In this document: positions 23,295-30,309 of the stretch, piece after piece
Numbering within the stretch: position 1 is the first letter of the stretch
Layout of the letters: each line of letters begins with the position of its first letter
NCBI GenBank assembly: GCA_902470925.1
Contig: CABRIF010000017.1
Location: 1-30,309 of the forward strand
DNA: 30,309 bases
Origin: an uncultured Collinsella sp.
Lineage (GTDB): Bacteria > Actinomycetota > Coriobacteriia > Coriobacteriales > Coriobacteriaceae
Direction: 5' to 3'
Notes under the pieces: model-generated
What the model was told of the DNA's origin: nothing
Databases searched by the model: none
The model's input: the letters and a program-made list of their open reading frames with translations, nothing else
Made by a program: the position numbers and the translations under genes

Positions 23295-23882
23295 CTACGC
23301 CTCAGGCGTCTGCGCACCGTACAATGCCAGCTCAAGCACATCGAGCACAATCGCCTGCGAAGCCCCGCCGCGACGCAGGCCGTCAAGCATCGACGACCAG
23401 ATGAACCCGGCAAGCGCCCTCTCATCCAGCCGCGCGCGAGCTCGCGGCAAAATCCTGTCATCCGCCTCAATCACCTGCTGGATGCTCGCCTGGATCGACC
23501 GAAAGCAGGCCGCCTCGGCATCGCGCGTGCGCTCGCGAGTGCGCCCGTCGAGCGCCGGCATGTCCCGCAGCCAGTATTCCCGAAAGCCGGCGAGCGACGA
23601 CCCCAGCGCCTCAAGCAGCCGGCGGCAGTAGCACAGCGTGCTGCCCTCGCCCGCCCTGCAAGCCGCCCGGTTCGCCCGCTCAAGGGCCTCGAGCCAAAAG
23701 CGCTGGATCACCTCGGTACGCAAGGCGGCCATGTCGGGAAAATAGTTGTAGATGGTCCCCACGGCGACCCCGCACTCCCGGGCGATGGAGCGGGTGTCGA
23801 GCGCCGAGATGCCCTCGGCGCAGGCACGGTCATAGGCCTTCTGCAGAATCTCATCGCGCGTGATCGTTTGCTTGCCGCCCAT
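23295..23882 (-). CDS. TetR/AcrR-family transcriptional regulator
   Basis: A 195-residue regulator with an N-terminal helix-turn-helix (about 10-55): TRSIARECGVAVGTIYNYFPDMAALRTEVI is the TetR signature, and the rest is a helical sensor domain. ATG 23882 follows GGAGGG with six-base spacing. It lies between enolase (separated by a strong terminator) and the ftsB-ppx pair on the same strand, and may be transcribed on its own. No palindromic operator is obvious upstream. Its target and ligand are unknown. Confidence 0.9.
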   Translation of the reverse strand: MGGKQTITRDEILQKAYDRACAEGISALDTRSIARECGVAVGTIYNYFPDMAALRTEVIQRFWLEALERANRAACRAGEGSTLCYCRRLLEALGSSLAGFREYWLRDMPALDGRTRERTRDAEAACFRSIQASIQQVIEADDRILPRARARLDERALAGFIWSSMLDGLRRGGASQAIVLDVLELALYGAQTPEA

Positions 23883-23944
23883 CCGGCCCTCCTATCGTCT
23901 CGTTGCGGGTGCCGTCCATCTTACGGGCAGCCGGAGCATAACGC

Positions 23945-23989
23945 AAAAAGCGCGCGGGCCTTACGGCAGCAGCCGCAGGCCCGCGCGCT
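23945..23989 (-). terminator. Terminator of eno
   Basis: On the minus strand AGCGCGCGGGCCT and AGGCCCGCGCGCT form a perfect 13-bp stem followed by TTTTT, just past the eno stop. Confidence 0.95.
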
Positions 23990-24010
23990 CAGATACCGCG
24001 ACGAGCGCGA

Positions 24011-25300
24011 TTAGCGCAGGTTGTAGAAGGCGCCGTTGCCCGCGTAGGAGGCGCTGTCCTCCAGCTGGTCCTCGATGCGCACCAGCTGATTGTACTTGGC
24101 AACGCGGTCCGAACGGCAGGGCGCGCCGCTCTTGATCTGGCCGGCGTTGGTGGCCACCACCAGGTCGGCGATGGTGGAGTCCTCGGTCTCGCCCGAGCGG
24201 TGCGAGACGATGCAGGCATACCCGGCGCGCTTGGCCATCTCGATGGCCTCGAGCGACTCGGTGAGCGTGCCGATCTGGTTCACCTTGATGAGGATGGCGT
24301 TAGCCGCGCCCAGCTCGATACCGCGCGCAAGGCGGTCGGTGTTGGTGACGAACAGGTCGTCACCCACGAGCTGCACCTTGTTGCCGAGGCGCTCGGTCAG
24401 CTTGACCCAACCGTCCCAATCCTCCTCGTCCAGGCCGTCCTCGATGGAGATGATGGGGTAGCGCTCCACCAGGTCGGCCCAGTAATCAACCATCTCGTCG
24501 CTCGTCAGCGAGCGGCCCTCGCCCTTGAGCTCGTAGGTGCCCGTCTCCTTGTTGTAGAACTCGGAGGCCGCCGGATCCATGGCGTACATGAAGTCGACGC
24601 CCGGCTTGAAACCGGCCTGCTCGACCGCGCGCGTGATGTACTCGAACGGCTCGGCGTTGGTCTTGAGGTTGGGGGCAAAGCCGCCCTCGTCGCCCACGCC
24701 GCCGCCCAGGCCGGCCTCGTGCAGCACGCCCTTGAGCGTGTGATACACCTCGGTGCACCAGCGCAGGCCCTCGGTGAAGGAGGGGGCGCCCACGGGCATG
24801 ATCATGAACTCCTGGAAGTCCACGTTGTTGTCGGCATGCACGCCGCCGTTCAGGATGTTCATCATCGGCGTGGGCAGGGTGTGGGCGTTCACGCCGCCCA
24901 GGTACTGGTAGAGCTCCATGCCAGCGGCCTGCGCAGCGGCGCGGGCAACGGCCAGCGAGCAGCCCAGGATGGCGTTAGCGCCGAGGTTGGTCTTGTTGGG
25001 GGTGCCGTCTGCGGCCAGCAGGGCGGCGTCGACAGCGCGCTGGTCGAAGGCGTCCATGCCCACCAGGGCGTCGGCGCACTCGCGATTCACGTGCTCAACG
25101 GCCTTGGACACACCCTTGCCCAGGTAACGACCCTTGTCGCCATCGCGCAGCTCGCAGGCCTCGAACTCGCCAGTCGAAGCGCCCGAGGGCACCATCGCGC
25201 GGCCAAAGGACCCGTCGGCCAGCACGACCTCCACCTCGACGGTGGGGTTGCCGCGGGAATCGAGAACCTCGCGCCCGTATACGTCCATAATCTCGCTCAT
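24011..25300 (-). CDS. eno: Enolase
   Basis: A 429-residue enolase, the glycolytic enzyme converting 2-phosphoglycerate to phosphoenolpyruvate with two magnesium ions. Full-length hallmarks are REVLDSRGNPTVEVEV (10-25), the mobile loop SGASTG (39-44), MMNILNGGVHADN, GDEGGFAPNL, SIEDGLDEEDWDG with metal ligands, ILIKVNQIGTLTE with the catalytic lysine, and SHRSGETEDSTIADL near the C-terminus. The start at 25300 has GGAAAGGA eight bases upstream. It is monocistronic: a strong terminator follows, and a small perfect hairpin lies in its leader. Confidence 0.99.
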   Translation of the reverse strand: MSEIMDVYGREVLDSRGNPTVEVEVVLADGSFGRAMVPSGASTGEFEACELRDGDKGRYLGKGVSKAVEHVNRECADALVGMDAFDQRAVDAALLAADGTPNKTNLGANAILGCSLAVARAAAQAAGMELYQYLGGVNAHTLPTPMMNILNGGVHADNNVDFQEFMIMPVGAPSFTEGLRWCTEVYHTLKGVLHEAGLGGGVGDEGGFAPNLKTNAEPFEYITRAVEQAGFKPGVDFMYAMDPAASEFYNKETGTYELKGEGRSLTSDEMVDYWADLVERYPIISIEDGLDEEDWDGWVKLTERLGNKVQLVGDDLFVTNTDRLARGIELGAANAILIKVNQIGTLTESLEAIEMAKRAGYACIVSHRSGETEDSTIADLVVATNAGQIKSGAPCRSDRVAKYNQLVRIEDQLEDSASYAGNGAFYNLR

Positions 25301-25315
25301 AGTCCGTTCCTTTCC

Positions 25316-25336
25316 GTTGAGGCCCGGTGCCTCAAC
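25316..25336 (-). promoter_or_regulatory. Hairpin in the eno leader
   Basis: GTTGAGGC (25316-25323) and GCCTCAAC (25329-25336) pair perfectly around a 5-base loop, directly upstream of the eno Shine-Dalgarno. It may protect the 5' end of an abundant mRNA or modulate translation. Confidence 0.5.
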
Positions 25337-25603
25337 AAGGGTTAACCATATCGAACTTATGACAGTATGCCCGTAATTTCAAGCATCAAGCGAACGGGAC
25401 GCAGAGCACACGGGGAATTCGCATGCGGCGGCGCGGCGCGGCTCAGAGACGGACCGGGCGCACGGCGCGCTCATGCAAAACGCCGCAGCGCCCCTATCGA
25501 ATACGGGCACCGCGGCGTTGCGAGGCGAATTATCGCCGGCGGAAATGAGGGGCGCTTGGCCGAGCAAGCCACGCGAGATGGCGAAATGGCGTGCGAGTAC
25601 GCC
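25337..25603. other. Spacer between eno and larC
   Basis: The eno promoter should lie in the first 60 bp; the best match on the minus strand is TTGAAA-17-TAAGTT, a poor -10. The remainder carries the larC terminator (25477-25519) and no gene. Confidence 0.4.
25477..25519 (-). terminator. Terminator of larC
   Basis: On the minus strand AACGCCGC and GCGGCGTT, with inner GCCC/GGGC pairing, form an extended stem followed by TTTTGC, 85 bp past the larC stop. Confidence 0.75.
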
Positions 25604-26998
25604 CTAGTGCCGGCGCGCCAGCTCGCGCACGGCATCCACCACATCCTGCAGCGGCAGCTTCTCGCGACGGGCGATCGCCTCACAATCCTCGTGCTCGGGC
25701 GAGACGCGCTCATCGGCACCCGGCACCTGCACGATCTTCACGCGCGCCGTCCCCCAGGGGGTTTCGACCTCCTCCAGGCGGCGCGGCAGCACCACGCGCT
25801 CCATAACCTGGCGACGCAGGCCCGTCGTGGTGGTCTCGCGCAGCACGACCTCCTGCAGGCGCGCCTCGTCCTCCGGCGCGCAGATCACCTGCAGCTGCCA
25901 GGCCGGGCGGCCCTTCTTCGTATAGAGGGGCAGCCAGTGCACCTCGCGGGCGCCCGCCTCGCGCAGCAGGTCGGCCGCGTAGGCGAGCTGCTCACCCGCG
26001 CAATCGTCGATGTCGCACTCCAGCTTGACCACCGTGGTGGGCGGGTCAATCTCGGCAGACAGCGAGGTGGACACAACGCCTTCCGACCGGCCCGACGGCG
26101 CCTCCAGTAGCACGGCGCGCAGCACCGAGGGGATCTCGTAGGTGCGCTTGCCCGCGCCCAAGCCCATCGCAAGCTCCTTGGCATGCTCGGGCAGCTCGGT
26201 CCAGGGCTCCAACGCCGCCACGAGCGCCGCGCCCGTGGGCGTCACCAGCTCGCCCTCCGCGTGGCCCGGAGACAGCGGCAGTCCGTGCGACAGGCAGATG
26301 CTCAGCGTGGCCGGCACCGGAACCGGAATGATGCCGTGCTGGCAGCGGATCGTCCCGCAGCCGTCGATCAGCAGCGGCACCACCGCCCGGTCGATATGCA
26401 GGCTGTCGAGCAGCACGGAAGCAGCCACGATATCCACGATCGAGTCGACGGCCCCCACCTCGTGGAACGCCACCTCATCAACCGACACCTCGTGCGCGTC
26501 GGCCTCTGCCTCGGCCAGGATGCGGAAGGTGCGCCGCGCCAGCACGCGCGCGCCCTCGGTCATATCCGCCGCGTCGATAAGCGGCAGGATATCGGCCAAG
26601 CCGCGGTGCTCGTGGGCATGCCCGTGCGCGGCGGCCTCCACATGCCCCGCCGCCGCGACGGCAGCGGCAGCAGAGCCGTCCTCGTCCGCACCCTCGCCCG
26701 TCGCCCGTCCCGCATCCTCGCCGTGGAGGTAGGCCATGTCGTGGTCGTGGTTCTCGTGCGCCTCGTCCAAGACCACGTCGAAGTCGCAGCAGTCCTGCCC
26801 CGCCTTCTCCACGCGGCTCACGCGCACCTCGAACCCGTCGACCGGCAGGCTCGCCAGCGCCCGATCCATGGCCGCACGGTCGGCGCCCGCATCGAGCAGG
26901 GCTCCTACCAGCATGTCGCCCGCGATGCCCGCCGAGCAATCCAGCCACAGCACGCGCTCGGCGGCCGCGGCGCCAGCGCACCTGTTCTCGTTTTCCAT
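25604..26998 (-). CDS. larC: Nickel-pincer cofactor cyclometallase LarC
   Basis: A 464-residue LarC, which inserts nickel into the pincer nucleotide used by lactate racemase in a CTP-dependent reaction. Recognisable parts are the N-terminal LWLDCSAGIAGDMLVGALLDAGAD (17-40), FHEVGAVDSIVDIV (178-191), GIIPVPVPAT and ELVTPTGAAL, then the C-terminal half with DIDDCAGEQL (329-338), YTKKGRPAWQLQV (359-371) and SPEHEDC (433-439). Both halves lie in one frame, whereas Lactobacillus plantarum makes LarC from larC1 and larC2 by ribosomal frameshifting. A His-rich, Ala-rich insert (about 80-132, with HENHDHD and HGHAHEH) may store nickel. The start at 26998 lies 2 bp after the larB stop, so the two genes are co-translated. 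Confidence 0.95.
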   Translation of the reverse strand: MENENRCAGAAAAERVLWLDCSAGIAGDMLVGALLDAGADRAAMDRALASLPVDGFEVRVSRVEKAGQDCCDFDVVLDEAHENHDHDMAYLHGEDAGRATGEGADEDGSAAAAVAAAGHVEAAAHGHAHEHRGLADILPLIDAADMTEGARVLARRTFRILAEAEADAHEVSVDEVAFHEVGAVDSIVDIVAASVLLDSLHIDRAVVPLLIDGCGTIRCQHGIIPVPVPATLSICLSHGLPLSPGHAEGELVTPTGAALVAALEPWTELPEHAKELAMGLGAGKRTYEIPSVLRAVLLEAPSGRSEGVVSTSLSAEIDPPTTVVKLECDIDDCAGEQLAYAADLLREAGAREVHWLPLYTKKGRPAWQLQVICAPEDEARLQEVVLRETTTTGLRRQVMERVVLPRRLEEVETPWGTARVKIVQVPGADERVSPEHEDCEAIARREKLPLQDVVDAVRELARRH

Positions 26999-27000
26999 CG

Positions 27001-27765
27001 CTATACCGCCTTTCCGGGCAGATGGTTGATGAGCGACGCCTGGAATCCGGCGCCGAACCCGTTGTCGATATTGACCACCGAAACGCCGCTTGCGCAGCTG
27101 TTGAGCATGGCGAGCAGCGCGGTCACGCCGCCCAGGCTCGCCCCGTACCCAACGCTCGTGGGCACCGCGATCACCGGACAGGACGCCAGCCCCGCAACCA
27201 CGCTCGCGAGCGCCCCCTCCATGCCGGCCACCGCCACGATCACGCGCGCCTGCCTGATCTCGTCCACATGGGCGAGCAGGCGGTGGATGCCCGCCACCCC
27301 CACGTCGCACAGGCGCTGCACGCGGTTGCCCAAAAACTCCGCAGTCTGCGCGGCCTCCTCGGCCACCGCCAGATCGCTGGTGCCGGCGCAGGCAACCAGC
27401 ACGGTTCCCGCAGCGTCGGGCTCGGGCGGCTCACCAACCGTGCCCAGGTGCGAGACCTCGTCGTACGCCAGGTCGATCCCGCGGGCGCGCACCGCGGCGG
27501 CCTTGGAGGCATCCAAGCGCGTCACCAGCACACGCCGCTGGCCGGAGCGCTGCATCGCGGCGGCGATCCCCGCGATCTGCTCGGCGGTCTTGCCGGCGCC
27601 GTAGATCACCTCGGCCACGCCGGTGCGGGCGGCGCGATCGGCGTCCACCAGCGCATAGCCCACGTCGACCATCGACGCAGCGCGCACGCGATCGACCAGG
27701 TCCTGCGGCGCAAGCTCGCCGGCCGCCACACGCGCGGCCAGCAAACGCACCTCGTGTTCGTCCAT
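27001..27765 (-). CDS. larB: Nickel-pincer cofactor biosynthesis protein LarB
   Basis: A 254-residue LarB, the first enzyme of pincer-cofactor synthesis: it carboxylates the pyridinium ring of nicotinic acid adenine dinucleotide and cleaves off AMP. The C-terminal half (about 120-250) is the PurE/AIR-carboxylase-like fold, with VACAGTSDLAVAEEAAQTA (124-142), TSVGYGASLGG (203-213) and LNSCASGVSVVNIDNGFGAG (221-240); C224 in NSCA is the likely catalytic cysteine. The start at 27765 has GGAGGG about nine bases upstream. It is followed at once by larC, and preceded on the same strand by the Crp-type regulator with a 147-bp gap. Confidence 0.95.
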   Translation of the reverse strand: MDEHEVRLLAARVAAGELAPQDLVDRVRAASMVDVGYALVDADRAARTGVAEVIYGAGKTAEQIAGIAAAMQRSGQRRVLVTRLDASKAAAVRARGIDLAYDEVSHLGTVGEPPEPDAAGTVLVACAGTSDLAVAEEAAQTAEFLGNRVQRLCDVGVAGIHRLLAHVDEIRQARVIVAVAGMEGALASVVAGLASCPVIAVPTSVGYGASLGGVTALLAMLNSCASGVSVVNIDNGFGAGFQASLINHLPGKAV

Positions 27766-27805
27766 CCTCGCCGTCCCTCCTCATACCGTCGCGCATCGAT
27801 GATAT

Positions 27806-27825
27806 GCCTGGACCTTACTCCAGGC
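27806..27825 (-). promoter_or_regulatory. Hairpin between the Crp-type regulator and larB
   Basis: GCCTGGA (27806-27812) and TCCAGGC (27819-27825) pair perfectly around a 6-base loop; a second, GC-rich hairpin (GCGCGG-ACGTG-CCGCGC) lies just upstream at about 27830-27850. Neither is followed by a T-tract, so attenuation or mRNA processing is as likely as termination. Confidence 0.45.
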
Positions 27826-27912
27826 GCAAGCGGCGCGGACGTGCCGCGCAGCGCATCCAACACCGCGCACACCGCAGTCCAACCCACGGTGTCAATCGCT
27901 TGCGCGATGTGC

Positions 27913-28581
27913 CTAGGCTACCACGTAACGCTCGAGCTGAGCGGGCTCGAGTATGGTAATCTCGCAGTCTTTCCGACCGGTACGGATCACGCCCTGCTCT
28001 CTGAATCCCCTCAGGATACGATTCACGCTGTTACGCGACGAGATGCCGCAGAACCCGGCGATATCCTCATTCGTTACGCATAAACCAATCCGCACGCCAT
28101 CTTCAACAGAAACACCGAAATCCCGCGCGACCTCGTACAGGAACGCGCCCACCGCGCCGGTCTTGCCGTTCATGGTGAAGCACCGGGTGCGGTGCATGGC
28201 GCGCTCGAGATTCAGGCGGTAGTAGTCCTTCACATAGGACAGCAGGCGCGCATCGCTGTTCACGCAGTTCCAGAACGTGACGCGCGGAACGCTGAGATAC
28301 GTGGCGCGCTCGGATTCCACGCGCACGTTGAACGGCGCGTCGGTGAGGTTCGACTCCTCGTCGCGCAGCAGCGACACCGGGTTGGGCCCTTTGATGTAGG
28401 AGATGTTGTACTCGCGACCCTCGCGCATGATCACGCTCGCCTTGACCACGCCGTCGAGCAGCACGTAGGTGTTCGACTGGCCCAAGCCGTAGTAGGAGAG
28501 GTACTCCCCGTGGCTTTTGGCTGAAACCGGAACGCCCCGTGCCTTGAGCCGCTCCACCAGATATGCGTGATCGAGCTCCAT
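27913..28581 (-). CDS. Crp/Fnr-family transcriptional regulator of the lar locus
   Basis: A 222-residue regulator with an N-terminal cyclic-nucleotide-binding-like beta barrel (about 20-130) and a C-terminal winged helix (about 150-215) whose recognition region is TNEDIAGFCGISSRNSVNRILRGF. The phosphate-binding signature of true cAMP receptors is not evident, and the cysteine pattern of Fnr is absent. The start is ATG 28581 with GAGG five bases upstream; a GTG two codons earlier is less likely. It is divergent from larA and upstream of larB-larC, the position held by LarR, also a Crp/Fnr-type protein, in L. plantarum. Lactate-responsive control of the lar genes is therefore likely, by context. 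Confidence 0.88.
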   Translation of the reverse strand: MELDHAYLVERLKARGVPVSAKSHGEYLSYYGLGQSNTYVLLDGVVKASVIMREGREYNISYIKGPNPVSLLRDEESNLTDAPFNVRVESERATYLSVPRVTFWNCVNSDARLLSYVKDYYRLNLERAMHRTRCFTMNGKTGAVGAFLYEVARDFGVSVEDGVRIGLCVTNEDIAGFCGISSRNSVNRILRGFREQGVIRTGRKDCEITILEPAQLERYVVA

Positions 28582-28629
28582 CTGCACCTCGTTTTCGCCC
28601 GTCTACCTGCTCACTTATGCTGTGGGCAC

Positions 28630-28692
28630 CGCGTTTTTACGCGCAGCAGCCTACCGCTCGGACACATCAGGTACAGTACCATTTGCTACATA
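28630..28692. promoter_or_regulatory. Control region between the regulator and larA
   Basis: The 189-bp divergent gap contains CGCGT-TTTT-ACGCG (28630-28643) and GGTACAGTACC (28670-28680), two perfect inverted repeats and candidate regulator sites. TACATA (28687-28692) is a candidate -10 for larA without a good -35, as expected for an activated promoter. Confidence 0.45.
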
Positions 28693-28770
28693 CATTTGTG
28701 TGCGAAACGAGCACCGGCGAGTTCCATAGTGCTGCCGAACCAGCAACACCCTTATGAGAAAGGCCTCCCG

Positions 28771-30045
28771 ATGTTCGAAATCGACGTCCCCTTCGACCAC
28801 GGCACCAAGCACGTGGCGCTTAACGAGCGCAACCTCGCCGGCGTGCTCACCGGTCACCAGAACACCTTCCATACCGACAAGACCCAGCAGGAGCTGGTTG
28901 AGGACGCGCTCGACGCCCCCATTGGCTCGGAGTCGCTCGAGCAGCTCGCTCGCGGCAAGCGCGACATCGTCATCATCAGCTCCGACCACACGCGCCCCGT
29001 GCCCTCGCGCGTGACCATGCCCATCCTGCTGCGCCGCATCCACGCCGCCGCGCCCGAGGCGCGCGTGCGCATCCTGGTGGCCACCGGCATGCATCGTCCC
29101 TCCACCCACGAGGAGCTCGTGAACAAGTACGGCGAGCAGATCGTGGCCGACGAGGAGATCGTCATGCACGTCGCCACCGACGACGCAGCGATGACCCGCA
29201 TCGGCACCCTGCCTTCCGGCGGCGAGTGCATCATCAACTCCGTGGCCGCAGACGCTGACCTGCTCATTGCCGAGGGTTTCATCGAGCCGCACTTCTTCGC
29301 CGGCTTCTCGGGCAGCCGCAAGTCCGTGCTGCCGGGCGTGGCCTCGTATAAAACCATCATGTACAACCACAACGGCGAGTTCGTGAACGATAAGAACTCG
29401 CGCGCCGGCAACCTGTCGCACAACCGCGTGAACGAGGACATGTTCGCCGCCGCCGAGATGGCGCACCTGGCCTTCGTGCTCAACGTGGTGCTCAACGGCT
29501 CGCACGAGGTCATCGGTGCGTTCGCCGGCGACCTGCACGCCGCCCACGAGACCGGCTGCGACTTCGTGCGCGAGCTGGCCGGTGTGAAGGCCGTGGACTG
29601 CGACATCGCCATCACCACCAACGGCGGCTACCCGCTCGACCAGAACATCTACCAGGCCGTGAAGGGCATGTGCGCCGCCGAGGCCACGCTGCCCGAGGGC
29701 GGCGTCATCATCTCGGTTGCCGGCTGCGCCGACGGGCACGGCGGCGAAGGCTTCTACCGCAACATCGCCGATAGCGCGCCGGCGGCCTTCGAGCGCGCCT
29801 GCATCGACCGACCCAAGGACCAGACGCTGCCCGACCAGTGGACCAGCCAGATCTTCGCCCGCATCCTGGCGCACCACCCCGTGATCCTGGTGAGCGACCT
29901 GGTGGACCATCAGATGGTTCACGACATGCACATGACGCCGGTCAACACCGTTGAGGAGGCGCTCCAGCTTGCCTTCAGCCTCAAGGGCGAAGACGCGAAG
30001 GTGGCCGTGATCCCCGACGGCCTGGGCGTCGTGGTGAGCCGGTAG
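28771..30045 (+). CDS. larA: Nickel-pincer-dependent lactate racemase LarA
   Basis: A 424-residue LarA, the same length as the L. plantarum enzyme, which interconverts D- and L-lactate by hydride transfer to a nickel-pincer nucleotide. Active-site residues keep the L. plantarum numbering: D72 and R75 in SDHTRP, H108 in ATGMHRP, H174 and K184 in EPHFFAGFSGSRK (K184 carries the cofactor, H200 helps bind nickel), H200 in YNHNGEF, and K298. The conserved Trp falls at 357. The start at 28771 follows AAAGG at 8 bases; a frame reaching upstream to 28567 overlaps the regulator and is discarded. The enzyme is cytosolic. Some LarA homologues act on other 2-hydroxyacids, so the substrate is probable rather than certain. 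Confidence 0.96.
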   Translation: MFEIDVPFDHGTKHVALNERNLAGVLTGHQNTFHTDKTQQELVEDALDAPIGSESLEQLARGKRDIVIISSDHTRPVPSRVTMPILLRRIHAAAPEARVRILVATGMHRPSTHEELVNKYGEQIVADEEIVMHVATDDAAMTRIGTLPSGGECIINSVAADADLLIAEGFIEPHFFAGFSGSRKSVLPGVASYKTIMYNHNGEFVNDKNSRAGNLSHNRVNEDMFAAAEMAHLAFVLNVVLNGSHEVIGAFAGDLHAAHETGCDFVRELAGVKAVDCDIAITTNGGYPLDQNIYQAVKGMCAAEATLPEGGVIISVAGCADGHGGEGFYRNIADSAPAAFERACIDRPKDQTLPDQWTSQIFARILAHHPVILVSDLVDHQMVHDMHMTPVNTVEEALQLAFSLKGEDAKVAVIPDGLGVVVSR

Positions 30046-30309
30046 GCCTTCGGGGCTCTTCGCGCGGCGGGGCGGGACCCGAGCCGGGCGCACGGGGGCG
30101 TGCAGGGCGACGACCTGAGTGCGCGCAACGGAGTGCGTGGGGCGAGGTGCGCTGGACGACGGCGCCTGCGGTTGCGCGCGGGCCGGCACGGGGCCGTTCG
30201 CCCGGCCGTGCGCGGTCAGGTGCCGCACCGCGCGCGTCTAGCCGTGCGCAGTGCGGCACCTCCACCTGCCGCATCTCCACCCCGCCGCACCTCTGCCGCC
30301 CTCCGTCCT
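30046..30309. other. GC-rich region after larA with a long hairpin
   Basis: No gene is supported to the end of the window. AGGTGCCGCAC (30218-30228) and GTGCGGCACCT (30251-30261) form a perfect 11-bp stem, and GCACGGGGCC/CGGCCGTGC a second near-perfect one just before it (about 30186-30211). Neither has a T-tract. larE is not seen. Confidence 0.5.

Noticed and set aside
28651..30228. 525-codon open frame on the minus strand over larA
   Set aside because: Antisense shadow of larA, whose residues align one-to-one with the known racemase active site.

Overview
The window looks like one contig from a GC-rich, anaerobic gut actinobacterium of the class Coriobacteriia, most likely Collinsella or a close relative. 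This is inferred from base composition, strict-anaerobe iron-sulfur and nickel enzymes, and a host-glycan hydrolase with a Gram-positive cell-wall anchor; no rRNA is present to confirm it. The first 24 bases are not genomic: they match the end of the Illumina Nextera read-2 adapter, including the Tn5 mosaic end, so position 1 is a contig edge.

Layout. 26-737: 17-bp tandem repeats and low-complexity DNA. 738-5225 (minus strand): a nickel-maturation cluster hypB, a 925-residue iron-sulfur flavoprotein, and hypA, facing a divergent TetR-type regulator (5348-5977) across two matching operator-like palindromes. 6358-7332: a polytopic membrane protein. 7333-9043: about 1.7 kb without genes, made of degenerate minisatellites. 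9044-14446: an 1800-residue cell-surface GH101 endo-alpha-N-acetylgalactosaminidase. 14447-15403: its upstream region, with a TATAAT box, 13 perfect copies of a 7-bp repeat and a 154-bp element with 29-bp terminal inverted repeats. 15404-20554: tRNA-Arg(ACG), serS, a small membrane protein, a second inverted-repeat element, a four-helix membrane protein, a frameshifted SPFH/band-7 gene and two tRNA-Leu genes (CAG, TAA). 20833-23159: a Ppx/GppA phosphatase translationally coupled to an FtsB/DivIC-like protein. 23295-25300: a TetR regulator and enolase. 25604-30045: a lactate racemase locus, with larC, larB and a Crp/Fnr-type regulator on the minus strand, divergent from larA.

How it fits together. 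Both ends of the window concern nickel. HypA and HypB deliver nickel, classically to hydrogenase. LarB and LarC build and load the nickel-pincer nucleotide that LarA uses to interconvert D- and L-lactate. LarE, the sulfur-transfer enzyme also needed, is not in the window. The GH101 enzyme would release core-1 O-glycan disaccharide from mucin, consistent with a mucosal life.

The most unusual property is the spacer DNA. Nearly every intergenic gap holds short tandem repeats of 7, 17, about 30 or 32 bp, and such DNA also appears to have invaded coding regions: an 80-residue insert in HypB, and the HypA tail. Two compact inverted-repeat elements resemble MITEs. These are the best candidates for something undescribed.
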